Translations under genes and position numbers: made by a program
Notes under the pieces: generated by a model
What the model was told of the DNA's origin: nothing
The model's database searches: none
Seen by the model: only the letters and a program-made list of their open reading frames with translations
In this document: piece by piece, positions 53,320 through 61,922 of the stretch
How positions within the stretch are numbered: the stretch's first letter is position 1
Layout of the letters: the number at the start of each line of letters is the position of its first letter
Source of the DNA: Verrucomicrobiaceae bacterium
GTDB taxonomy: Bacteria > Verrucomicrobiota > Verrucomicrobiia > Verrucomicrobiales > Verrucomicrobiaceae
Direction of reading: 5' to 3'
Assembly (NCBI GenBank): GCA_021151605.1
Contig: JAGKWZ010000003.1
Coordinates: forward strand, 1-64,000
DNA length: 64,000 nt

Positions 53320-56142
53320 TCATGGCCTGTCCATCCCAAGCTTGCCAAGGCTGGCCCACAAACCCTTCAAATCCCAGCGGCACACGCAGCCAAGTGCGGT
53401 GTGCGCGAGCAGGTGAGAGCTGTCTCGATCAAAGACCAGATGGCACTCGCCGGGCCAACGGATGTGGGCGGGAAACGTGAGGCGCAGAACTTCGGTAAAG
53501 GTCTCGGTTTCGAGCAGGCGGATGTCGCTGTCAGCCAGCGTGGCGAGGAGCTTTCCATCGTAAGAGGCGGCGAGACAGTTGAGGCGAAGTTTGCCAGACA
53601 GGGTGCTTTCTTCAGTCCAAAAGCCTGTGCGGAAGACACGGCTGGCACCGGAAGTTTTCAAGATGAGCCTTTCGGTGCTGAGGACTACGGCCTGTGTGAC
53701 GACGTCCGCCGGACAAAGCGTCTGCAGCAGCCGACCATCAGGTAGCGACCACACTTTGGCACCGGGTGTTTGATAACTCGTAGTGATGAGCCAGCCCCCA
53801 TCAGGCGCGATGACGGTCGCCAGCGTGCCAGGATGCTTGATGCGCACCGGGGTGGAGCCGTCCGTAGGTACGATGAGGTACATGCCCGCCCCATTGTTGC
53901 TGAGCAGCAGCTGTCTGCCATCGGCTGTGGCATCGCGCAGCAAGCTGCCCTTACCTTGGAAAATCGTTCGTGGAGTATGGAGCGCCAGGAGGTCGCGTTC
54001 AGCAAGATCTTCGGCCCAGCCACAGGTCCAGAGCTTTTTGTCATCGGGTGAAAAGAGCGCGCTCATCCACTGTCCATGGGGTTTGGACTGCCGATGGATG
54101 AGCCGACCCGCGTCGATATCCCAGAGGCGCAGCGATTCCTCATCAACGACCACCGCGAGGCGGCCATCACCACTGAAATCAGCGCTCCCGAGATTCTCAC
54201 TATGCGGTTCTTCCTGCGGCGGGGCGATCATCTCAAAGCAAGGCGATCTCTGCATTTGGAATGCTTCCACCGTCCCTGGCTCGATAGCTCCAAAAAGACG
54301 CTCGCCATCCTGGCTCCACCAAAGAGCATTATGCGGTTGGTGCTCGACCTCACGCCGGACGATTTCTACGCCGCGCGCTCCATGCCAGAGGCGGACATGC
54401 GAATCCGCAGAGCTGCTGGCTAGCTCCTGGCTGCGAGGACGAAACGCCACGCAAATACCCGGAGCCTCATGACCACTCAGGCGATGCTTCAGGCGGCCCT
54501 GATCATCCCAGATGTAGATGAACCGGTTTTCGCAGCCGGTGGCAATGAGGTCACCAGCCCAGTCAAGACTGTGCAAAAAGAGCGGATGCTCGCAGGTGGC
54601 GATCAAGCGCATATCGACGAGCGAAAGAAGCTGGAGCGTGCCTTTTCCTGGGTGAGCGATGGCAATGCGCTCGCCATGATCATCGAGCTTCACGAGTGAT
54701 CCGGTCGGCATATCGGCCAAACGGGCAATTTCTCGTTTAGAGGCCGTTTCGCGCACCACGAGTGCGAGTGGCTCAAAAACAGCCTCACGTTTGCCATCGG
54801 CACTTTGCGTGAGGTTTGGTGTTTCGAGGCTTTGAAGCTTTAACCCACCGATTTCAGGCAAGGTGAGGCAGGCGACGGCTTCGGTGCGGATCTCATCCGA
54901 TGGCGCGATGGCCCACGCTTCCTTCAGTTTGTTCAAGGATTCGGTGCGGCTGCCAGCGAGGCGCGTCTGGCGCAGAGAGCGTGCTTCGGAGATAAGCGAG
55001 CTGCGGTGTTCCATCCGCGCCTGATGCCGTGCAAAGGCGAGCGAGCCTCCGATAAGTCCGCTGATGAGCAGAACGATGATCGCAAGCAACGCGGCGATGC
55101 CCGGATGGCGCTGCGTCCAGCGCCAGGCACGGCCCAGCAGGCCGAGCGAACGAGCATGGATTGGGTTGCCGGACAGGAAGCGGCTCAAATCTTCGGCGAC
55201 GACTGTGGCGCTGGCGTAGCGGGACTCGGGAGACTTTTGCAGGCACTTCAGACAGATCGTTTCGAGATCTCGCGGCACGCTAGGGTTTAGTTTGCGTGGT
55301 GAAAGCGGATCGCTCTCACGCAACTGCACGAGGATGGCATCCAGCGTGGGCCCCTGAAACGGCGGGCGACCTGTGAGCAGATGGTAAAGCAAGGCCCCAA
55401 GACCATAGACATCTGTGCGCACCTCCGCTTTGCCATTGAGCGCTTGTTCAGGTGCTGTGTAGCCGGGCGATCCGAGCATTTGCCCCGTGCGAGTGAGTTC
55501 TGCTCCGGCCGTGCCTGTAATGCCGATGCGTGCGATGCCGAAGTCGGTGATGCGCGGTTGATTGCCCTCATCAAGCAGGATGTTCGACGGTTTGAGGTCT
55601 CGATGCAGCACGCCGTGGTCATGGGCGTGTTGCAGCGCCTCGGCGACTTGCTTCACACACCGTGCCGCTTCGTGCGCATCCAGGGGATGCTCACGCACGA
55701 GCTGCTCCAAGCTCTTTCCTGCGATGTGCTCCATGCTGAACCACGGCACACCATCATCCTGGCCCACATCAAAGATACCCACGATGCCAGGATGCTTTAG
55801 CCGAGCCACCGCCTGCGCTTCGCGATGAAAACGCTCCCTCTCCTCTCCACCTGCAAACTGCGCCCGCAGCAGCACCTTCACCGCCACAACGCGATCAAGC
55901 CCGGTTTGTCTCGCCCGATACACGACCCCCATGCCGCCACGGCCGATTTCTTCAAACAAGTCTAGATTGCCAAAAGTCATCCATGGAACACCGAGGTCTG
56001 ACTCTGGTAGCTCAGAGGCAGAAAACGAAACCGCCATCAGACATCGTGGGCAATGTCCCGCTGGCGAACCGGGAGGCAGCGGCGATTTGCATCGAGAACA
56101 AGACGAGATGGATGACACTACCATTTGAACCCGTTGCGCCAT
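53320..56142 (-). CDS. membrane Ser/Thr protein kinase with N-terminal zinc ribbon and WD40-like C-terminus
   Basis: 940 residues. A zinc ribbon (CSRCKSPLPPGSPAGHCPRC, 15-34) precedes a Hanks-type kinase domain: GRGGMGVVYRA, K89 in VVAVKV, HRDLKPSN (180-187), DFG (200-202) and SPGYTAPEQ. A transmembrane helix is near 355-378 (IAALLAIIVLLISGLIGGSLAFA). The outer part has propeller-like repeats (LLSLVDMRLIATCEHPLFLHSLDWAG; VAFRPRSQELASSSADSHVRLWHG; FSPDDKKLWTCGW). It is a sensor kinase of the PVC type. It may signal to the FHA-cyclase at 40343. tauE follows 31 bp downstream. Confidence 0.93.
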   Translation of the reverse strand: MAQRVQMVVSSISSCSRCKSPLPPGSPAGHCPRCLMAVSFSASELPESDLGVPWMTFGNLDLFEEIGRGGMGVVYRARQTGLDRVVAVKVLLRAQFAGGEERERFHREAQAVARLKHPGIVGIFDVGQDDGVPWFSMEHIAGKSLEQLVREHPLDAHEAARCVKQVAEALQHAHDHGVLHRDLKPSNILLDEGNQPRITDFGIARIGITGTAGAELTRTGQMLGSPGYTAPEQALNGKAEVRTDVYGLGALLYHLLTGRPPFQGPTLDAILVQLRESDPLSPRKLNPSVPRDLETICLKCLQKSPESRYASATVVAEDLSRFLSGNPIHARSLGLLGRAWRWTQRHPGIAALLAIIVLLISGLIGGSLAFARHQARMEHRSSLISEARSLRQTRLAGSRTESLNKLKEAWAIAPSDEIRTEAVACLTLPEIGGLKLQSLETPNLTQSADGKREAVFEPLALVVRETASKREIARLADMPTGSLVKLDDHGERIAIAHPGKGTLQLLSLVDMRLIATCEHPLFLHSLDWAGDLIATGCENRFIYIWDDQGRLKHRLSGHEAPGICVAFRPRSQELASSSADSHVRLWHGARGVEIVRREVEHQPHNALWWSQDGERLFGAIEPGTVEAFQMQRSPCFEMIAPPQEEPHSENLGSADFSGDGRLAVVVDEESLRLWDIDAGRLIHRQSKPHGQWMSALFSPDDKKLWTCGWAEDLAERDLLALHTPRTIFQGKGSLLRDATADGRQLLLSNNGAGMYLIVPTDGSTPVRIKHPGTLATVIAPDGGWLITTSYQTPGAKVWSLPDGRLLQTLCPADVVTQAVVLSTERLILKTSGASRVFRTGFWTEESTLSGKLRLNCLAASYDGKLLATLADSDIRLLETETFTEVLRLTFPAHIRWPGECHLVFDRDSSHLLAHTALGCVCRWDLKGLWASLGKLGMDRP

Positions 56143-56185
56143 TTTGGATTACATACAATCCGCTAGATGCCGCAGTTCTCACCCA

Positions 56186-58957
56186 CTACCTCAAATACAT
56201 AAACTCATTGGCTGCGAGCAGGGACTGGCAGAGCAATGACCAGGCTTCGTCCTGGTTGGGGCTGCCTTCGATGAAGCGGGTGGCGCGGTCGAGTTCGCGG
56301 GTGTTCGGCTCGCGGCCGTAGGCGAGGTCGTAAGCGCGATGGAGTCGGGCGGCGATGGAGCCGTTGTTCGTGTCGCGAGCGAGGCGTTTGGCCAGGGCGG
56401 CGGCGGAATCCATGACGACAGGGGCATTCATCATGATGAGCGCCTGCGGGGCGACGACGGTGGCGTTGCGGCTGCCGGTGGGCATCGTGGGATCGGGATA
56501 ATCGAACTGCTCCAGCATGTCGTAGAGGTGATTGCGGATGATGGGCAGATACAAAGCACGGCGCGGTGTCTCGTAGGTGGTGTGGTCGCGGGAGGTGTGG
56601 TTGAAGACGAACTCGCGATTGCGCAACGGGATGGTTTTTCCGCCGATCTGCTGACTCAGCGTGCCGGAGACGTGGAGGATGCTGTCGCGGATCTGCTCGG
56701 CTTCGAGACGCTGAATGTTGAAGCGCCAGAGCAGGCGGTTTTCAGGATCGAGCATGGCGGGATCAGGCGACGAGGAGACGGTGCCGGAGCTGGGATGGCT
56801 GGAGGCCATCTGGTAGGCGCTCGATTTCATGATGAGACGGTGCATGTCCTTCATGGACCAGCCGTTCTCGATGAACACGCGGGCGAGCCAGTCGAGCAGT
56901 TCAGGATGCGATGGCTTGTCGCCAAGCACGCCGAAGTTGTCGGTGGAGGTGACGATGCCTTTGCCGAAATGCCAGCGCCAGAGGCGGTTCACCATGACGC
57001 GGGCGGTGAGCGGATGCTCGCTGGAAGCCAGCCAACGGGCGAGCTCCAGACGTCCGCTTTGCTTCGCGGGCAGCACGGGTTTCGTCAGGGAGGTGCGCAT
57101 GACTTCGGGAAAGCCGCGCTCGATCTCTTTGCCGAGCGTCAAATAGCTGCCGCGAATGTGGATCGGCATAGCGCGTGTGGTCGCCGCTTCCCCGACTCCC
57201 ATGAAGGCAGGCGGATCAGGCGTTGCACCCTCAACCGTCATGAGGTCGTCCATCATGGAGGTGACCTTCGCCAGCGTGGCGGCATCAAAGGCATCCGCGT
57301 CTTTGTCCGGGATGGCGAGAAAGCCGGCGATGTCATCAAGTGCGGCCCGGGCTTCAGCAACTTCGGCGGCAGGCTTATCTTTGGCCTTCGGGTCGAGTTT
57401 CAGCGCGGCGGCAAAGAGTGGCGCGTAGTGCTGGCGAACCTCGGCGGCCTTCTTCATAGCGGTCAAAGTGCGCCATTGGGTGAAGAAGGGATGCTCGTTT
57501 TTCCGAGTGAGATACTGGCGGCAAGTGAGCAGGTAGCGCGGGCGGAGTTTGGCGGCAGCGGCGAGCTTTTCGACCTCGGCAAAGTCGGGATCATCCGGCA
57601 ACTGCGCGGCGGCGGTGAGGTAGTCGGCAGCGTGCGAGTGCAGCTCGGCTTTTAGTTCGGCACGAGCTTTGGCGGTGAAGGTGGTGACGACCTTCCGCTT
57701 CTCGGCGGCTTTGGCTTCGTGGGCTTTCTTCGCTGCGATCTGCTCGGGCGTGGCCATCTGGTGCTCATACCAAAATTTGATGGCACCCATCTTTTCATCC
57801 GAGAGCGAGCGGGTGCTGCGGAAGATGGCGGCGAGAGCGTAGTAGTCGGCCTGACTGATGGGATCAAATTTGTGATCGTGGCAGCGGACGCAGCCGAAGG
57901 TCATGCCGAGGAAGGCCTTGCCGAGGGTGTCGAGCTGCTCGTCGATGATATCGAGCTCCATCTTCTTCACGTCGGGCTCGGCGAGCACGCGGCCACCGAG
58001 CGCGAGAAATCCGGTGGCGGCGAGAGCTTCGTGACGATCGGCGGTATCGTGAGCTGGGAGCAGATCTCCGGCGACTTGCTCGATGAGGAATTGGTCGAAG
58101 GGTTTGTCGTTGTTGAAGGCACGGACGACGTAGTCGCGATACCGCCAGGCATGGCCGAAGGCGACGTTTTCATCCATGCCGTTCGAGTCGGCATAGCGGG
58201 CGACATCGAGCCAATGACGGCCCCAGCGTTCGCCATAGGCGGGCGAGTTCAGCAGCCGCTCAATGACGCGGGAAAAGGCATCCGCGGACTCGTCCTTGAG
58301 GAAGGCTTCGACATCCTCCGGTTTCGGTGGCAGGCCGGTTAGATCCTGCGTGGCACGGCGGATGAGGGTGCGTTTGTCAGCCGGTGGCGATGGCGAGAGG
58401 TTCTTCGACTCAAGCTGGGCGAGCAGGAAGGCATCGACCGGTGTTTTCACCCACGCGGTGTTGCGCACGGCGGGTGGTGTCGGTGCGGCGAGCGGCTTGA
58501 AGGACCAGAACTCGCGCCCAGTTTTCAGATCCATGCCCATCGTGGTCTTCGCCACCGGCTCGGAGCCGGTTCGGGGATCAGGTGCACCCATTTTCACCCA
58601 CTGCGTCAGCGCTTCCTGCTCGGCGGCACTGAGCGGGCTCTTGGGCGGCATCTGCATGTCCTGATTCTTGTAGCCGATGGCCTCGATGAGCTTGCTCAGC
58701 TCCGGCTTGCCTGCCACCAGCGCTGGCCCACTGTCGCCGCCTGTCAGGATGGAGTCCCGCGAATCGAGCGAGAGGCCGCCTTTGACCTTCGCCGTGGTGG
58801 AGTGGCACTCGAAGCAGCGCTCCACCAGCACGGGGCGGACTTTCTTTTCAAAGAACTCGATGCCCGCTGCATCCGGTGCCGCCTGGGAGCACAGCGCCAC
58901 CCCGGCGGTCAAACCGCCGAGCAGGAGTGCTCGGAACTGTGGAATCGGGGGGTGCAT
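56186..58957 (-). CDS. PSCyt1-DUF1549-DUF1553 protein (second copy)
   Basis: 923 residues. A signal peptide (about 1-27, VALCSQA) precedes a PSCyt1 domain with ERCFECHSTTAKVKGGL (CXXCH) and MQMPPKSPLSAAEQEALTQW, then DUF1549 (LIRRATQDLTGLPPKPEDVE; RWGRHWLDVARYADSNGMDEN; FGCVRCHDHKFDPISQADYY, another CXXCH) and DUF1553 (LARWLASSEHPLTARVMVNR; FNIQRLEAEQIRDSILHVSGTL). It resembles the 7140 gene but carries a cytochrome domain of the usual CXXCH kind instead of CX4CH and no Big_2 domain. Unlike most homologues, no DUF1501 gene follows. The gap to the upstream gene is 116 bp. Confidence 0.94.
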   Translation of the reverse strand: MHPPIPQFRALLLGGLTAGVALCSQAAPDAAGIEFFEKKVRPVLVERCFECHSTTAKVKGGLSLDSRDSILTGGDSGPALVAGKPELSKLIEAIGYKNQDMQMPPKSPLSAAEQEALTQWVKMGAPDPRTGSEPVAKTTMGMDLKTGREFWSFKPLAAPTPPAVRNTAWVKTPVDAFLLAQLESKNLSPSPPADKRTLIRRATQDLTGLPPKPEDVEAFLKDESADAFSRVIERLLNSPAYGERWGRHWLDVARYADSNGMDENVAFGHAWRYRDYVVRAFNNDKPFDQFLIEQVAGDLLPAHDTADRHEALAATGFLALGGRVLAEPDVKKMELDIIDEQLDTLGKAFLGMTFGCVRCHDHKFDPISQADYYALAAIFRSTRSLSDEKMGAIKFWYEHQMATPEQIAAKKAHEAKAAEKRKVVTTFTAKARAELKAELHSHAADYLTAAAQLPDDPDFAEVEKLAAAAKLRPRYLLTCRQYLTRKNEHPFFTQWRTLTAMKKAAEVRQHYAPLFAAALKLDPKAKDKPAAEVAEARAALDDIAGFLAIPDKDADAFDAATLAKVTSMMDDLMTVEGATPDPPAFMGVGEAATTRAMPIHIRGSYLTLGKEIERGFPEVMRTSLTKPVLPAKQSGRLELARWLASSEHPLTARVMVNRLWRWHFGKGIVTSTDNFGVLGDKPSHPELLDWLARVFIENGWSMKDMHRLIMKSSAYQMASSHPSSGTVSSSPDPAMLDPENRLLWRFNIQRLEAEQIRDSILHVSGTLSQQIGGKTIPLRNREFVFNHTSRDHTTYETPRRALYLPIIRNHLYDMLEQFDYPDPTMPTGSRNATVVAPQALIMMNAPVVMDSAAALAKRLARDTNNGSIAARLHRAYDLAYGREPNTRELDRATRFIEGSPNQDEAWSLLCQSLLAANEFMYLR

Positions 58958-59073
58958 GACAGAAGACGGCCCAGTGCATACGCAGCAAGGATGCCGACTT
59001 TCTCATACGTGCCCGCGATGGCCGAGCCTGATCGACAAGTGACCTGTTCGCATTCCACCGTGAGCAGGCGGCC

Positions 59074-59475
59074 TCATCGGCTGAATCTGCCGAGCCCTGC
59101 TTCACGGAGCGTTTGGCTCGCGCCGTTCACCTGAGAACGCCAGAAGGAGTCGGGGTCCGTGCCTCCCCACGGCACAGTCTTCACAGGCTTGAGTTCCGAA
59201 TCACCGACATCCGGCAGGCTGAACAGAGGATCTTGGAGAGCAGCTTGATTCGGCCTCAACTTACGAGCCTCGGCGATCTGTTCAGCGAATGACTTCATTT
59301 GGCCGATGGTCTCCGCATTCTCCAGCGACGACTTGATGATAATGGGCGATGCCGAATTCGCAGGTGCTGGTGCCGGGACTTCCAAGCGGTGCATTCGCAG
59401 GCTCATCCAAGCAATGATCGCGATCAAAAGGCCTGCGCTGCAGAGTTGTGCCATGAATCGGTTGGAAGCTTTCAT
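59074..59475 (-). CDS. small membrane-anchored hypothetical protein
   Basis: 133 residues. One N-terminal membrane helix (LCSAGLLIAIIAWMSLRM) is followed by a soluble, proline- and serine-rich part (PAPAPANSASPIIIKSSLE; LRPNQAALQDPLFSLPDVG). The family is unknown. The same strand and a 116-bp gap to the PSCyt1 gene allow an operon, but that is not shown. It is divergent from the gene at 59583. Confidence 0.65.
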   Translation of the reverse strand: MKASNRFMAQLCSAGLLIAIIAWMSLRMHRLEVPAPAPANSASPIIIKSSLENAETIGQMKSFAEQIAEARKLRPNQAALQDPLFSLPDVGDSELKPVKTVPWGGTDPDSFWRSQVNGASQTLREAGLGRFSR

Positions 59476-59582
59476 GGCGGAAAGTGTGCTTTACCGGCGG
59501 GAACGTAGCAAGCGCCTAGAATGGCACGGAATGGGCGAGATAAAGCTTGTCTCCACCGACGTGATTTCAGATAGGAACTCCG

Positions 59583-60716
59583 ATGTGGCCTTTTAAAAAA
59601 TCCCAACAAGATGCCGGAAGCGAAACGCCCGAGATGACATTGAAGCAGAGGGTGGATTCGTTTTGGGCTTGGTTCGCTGAGAACGCCGCGCGCTTCTACG
59701 AGACCATCGAAGACAAGCGCTGCGCTGATCTGACCGAGGAAATGTCAGACGCCATCGACCGCTGGCTCACTGGCATGGCCTGGGTTTTCGGGCCTGGTCC
59801 CGATAATCAGGGACACTCCTTCACTCTCAGCGGAGAGGGAGTGGTCGCAAAGCAGTTCATCGCCGAATACTGGCAAAGTCGGGCACCGACCATCACAGGC
59901 TGGACTTTTTACTCTTCACGACAGCCTTCCAGCGATGGTGCTGGGGGCATTGTTTTGGAATTGGACGAAGGCAAAGAGCCTTTCAAGCCCATCGAGTTCT
60001 GGGTTTCTCCCTACATCGACGATCAAGATGAGGAGATCGACATTACCGTCTGGCATCCCAGCATTCAGAGACTGCCAGAATGCCCTCGAATGATGGCTTT
60101 GTTTTTGATCCTCGATGAACTCCTGGGTGAGCACGGCACGGTCAATTGGATCGGAGAGATCAAATTTTCCGAAGAGCGGCTCAAGGACTCCATTCCCATC
60201 GAAGAACTCAAAGAGCTGATCGCTGAAATTGAAGCCGAGAAGGGGTGGAAAAAGCATCCCCCTACAGAAACCTACATTTCCTATCGCCGAGAAGACCCTG
60301 AGGGCGAGTGGGCAAGAGCTGACGTTTACACGGGATCGACCGCGTTTTGGCCGCTGATCAGGGAGTATGGCAATGCAGAAGGCCCTTGCGAGCATCCGGC
60401 ACCCGATCTCGGGGTGGAATACATCTTCGCATCCATCGAGCCCGGATTCTTTCCAGCAGGACGTGAAGTCGATGCCCGCTGCGAAATCGAAGACGAGATC
60501 AGCGAGAGATTCAAAGAAGCGGGTGCCGGAATCACCTTTGGAGGAGCCTGTGGCGGTGATTTTCTCTACATCGACATCGCCCTGTATGACGGGCCTCGCA
60601 GTTTGGAGATCGTGAAGGAAGTGCTCCAGAAACACCAAGTGCCCAAGTCCTCCCGGCTGCACTGGTTTACCGAGGATCACAAAGGCAAGAGTCGGGCGGT
60701 CTATGGGAGAAGGTAG
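59583..60716 (+). CDS. hypothetical cytoplasmic protein
   Basis: 377 residues, acidic, with no signal or membrane segment. It starts MWPFKKSQQDAGSETPEM and has segments such as FWAWFAENAARFYETIEDKRCADL, SFTLSGEGVVAKQFIAEYWQSR, MALFLILDELLGEHGTVNWIGEI and GGDFLYIDIALYDGPRSLEIVKEVL. The organisation recalls large uncharacterised proteins that measure or bind other proteins (DUF695-like), but I cannot name the family. Codon composition is like neighbouring genes. Confidence 0.75.
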   Translation: MWPFKKSQQDAGSETPEMTLKQRVDSFWAWFAENAARFYETIEDKRCADLTEEMSDAIDRWLTGMAWVFGPGPDNQGHSFTLSGEGVVAKQFIAEYWQSRAPTITGWTFYSSRQPSSDGAGGIVLELDEGKEPFKPIEFWVSPYIDDQDEEIDITVWHPSIQRLPECPRMMALFLILDELLGEHGTVNWIGEIKFSEERLKDSIPIEELKELIAEIEAEKGWKKHPPTETYISYRREDPEGEWARADVYTGSTAFWPLIREYGNAEGPCEHPAPDLGVEYIFASIEPGFFPAGREVDARCEIEDEISERFKEAGAGITFGGACGGDFLYIDIALYDGPRSLEIVKEVLQKHQVPKSSRLHWFTEDHKGKSRAVYGRR

Positions 60717-60823
60717 GCTTTGCTGTCGCGCTCTGTTCGCATTCCTGAGTGTGACGCCGCTTGCCACGCGTGAAATCTCGTTTACACCACGGGCAGCAAA
60801 CGTAGCATCTTCCACACACACCC

Positions 60824-61060
60824 ATGAGCGCCCCCGAACAGCCATCCAACAACAGGTTGAAGCAGGCGGAGAAAATCACCAGCCATCCCGAGCAGTACAA
60901 GGTCTGCGAGGCTTGTGGTTCCATCGTGGTGACGCGTGCGGTGACGTGCCCGAGCTGCCATGGCTATCGCTTTGACACCTCGGCCTTTCGTGTGGTTTCC
61001 CAAGCCAAGGATCTGGCCATGCGCGCGGCGAATTCCGTGCTGGCCTCGGATCTGATGTGA
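60824..61060 (+). CDS. small zinc-ribbon protein
   Basis: 78 residues. Two Cys pairs, CEACGSIVV and CPSCHGYRF, form a zinc-ribbon-like knuckle; the C-terminal helix (VSQAKDLAMRAANSVLASDLM) ends the protein. The function is not known. It lies just before pheA (16 bp) and may be cotranscribed with it. Confidence 0.72.
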   Translation: MSAPEQPSNNRLKQAEKITSHPEQYKVCEACGSIVVTRAVTCPSCHGYRFDTSAFRVVSQAKDLAMRAANSVLASDLM

Positions 61061-61076
61061 GGCTGTGTTTCTTCGC

Positions 61077-61913
61077 ATGTCTTCCGCCGTGCCCACACTC
61101 GCCTGTCTCGGCCCTGACGGCAGTTTTTCTCATCTGCTGACCCAGCAGCGGTTTCCCGGAGCGCCGGTGCAGCTCATGGCGAACATCGGCGAGGTCTTCG
61201 ACTACCTCGGCTCGCACCCTGATTCTCTCGGACTCGTGCCCATCGAGAACTCCTCCGGCGGCTTCATCATCGACACCGTGGACCGGCTCGTGGATGAACG
61301 CTGCCACTTGAAGATCATCGAGGAACTGACGCTCGACGTGAAGCTGGCACTGCTCGGCAAAGAGGGTGCCGAGGTGCAGACGATCCACTCGCACGCGATG
61401 CCCTTTTTCCACTGCGACGAATGGCTGCGCGCGAACCACCCAGACGCAAAACGGATCATCGAAGCCAGCACGGCGAAGGCTGCGGAAAAAGCCGCCACTC
61501 AGCCCGGAGCGGCTGCCATCGGTCCACGGCAAAATGCCGAGCGTCACGGCCTAGCGCTGCTGCATTTCCCCATCGCGGGCGAGGTGCCAAACATCACGCA
61601 GTTTTACCTTCTAGGACATCAGGAGAACGCCACCTCCACGACCAACAACCGCACCGCGCTCGTCGTGGAGCTGCCGGATCGCGCGGGCAGTCTATGCCGC
61701 TTCCTCACGCCGCTAAGAGATGCAGGCGTGAACCTGAAGCGTCTGGAGTCCCGCCCCATCCGCGGGCAGCCGAACAAGTATCGGTTCTACATCGAGATCG
61801 AAGGCAGCCCGGCTGAGCCGAGCTTCCAGTCGGCGCTGGATCAGACGCGTGCAGACGGGGCCATGATCCGCAGTGTCGGCTCCTATCCAGCAGGTCGGCG
61901 CTTTGAGTCGTAG
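61077..61913 (+). CDS. pheA: prephenate dehydratase with ACT domain
   Basis: 278 residues from the ATG at 61077 (MSSAVPTLACLGPDGSFSH); a GTG at 61065 would add four. It converts prephenate to phenylpyruvate. The PDT domain has LGPDGSFSHLLTQQRF, LGLVPIENSSGGFIIDTVDRL and NITQFYLLG where the family's catalytic TRF motif is expected, so Arg is replaced by Gln. The ACT regulatory domain (ALVVELPDRAGSLCRFLTPLRDAGVNLKRLESRP) binds phenylalanine. It is a stand-alone PDT without chorismate mutase. It converges with the M20 gene, 9 bp apart. Confidence 0.93.
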   Translation: MSSAVPTLACLGPDGSFSHLLTQQRFPGAPVQLMANIGEVFDYLGSHPDSLGLVPIENSSGGFIIDTVDRLVDERCHLKIIEELTLDVKLALLGKEGAEVQTIHSHAMPFFHCDEWLRANHPDAKRIIEASTAKAAEKAATQPGAAAIGPRQNAERHGLALLHFPIAGEVPNITQFYLLGHQENATSTTNNRTALVVELPDRAGSLCRFLTPLRDAGVNLKRLESRPIRGQPNKYRFYIEIEGSPAEPSFQSALDQTRADGAMIRSVGSYPAGRRFES

Positions 61914-61922
61914 GCGGGCTTA

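Noticed and set aside
56339..57655. 438-residue plus-strand ORF
   Set aside because: Antisense to the PSCyt1-DUF1549-DUF1553 gene; Gly/Val-rich shadow.
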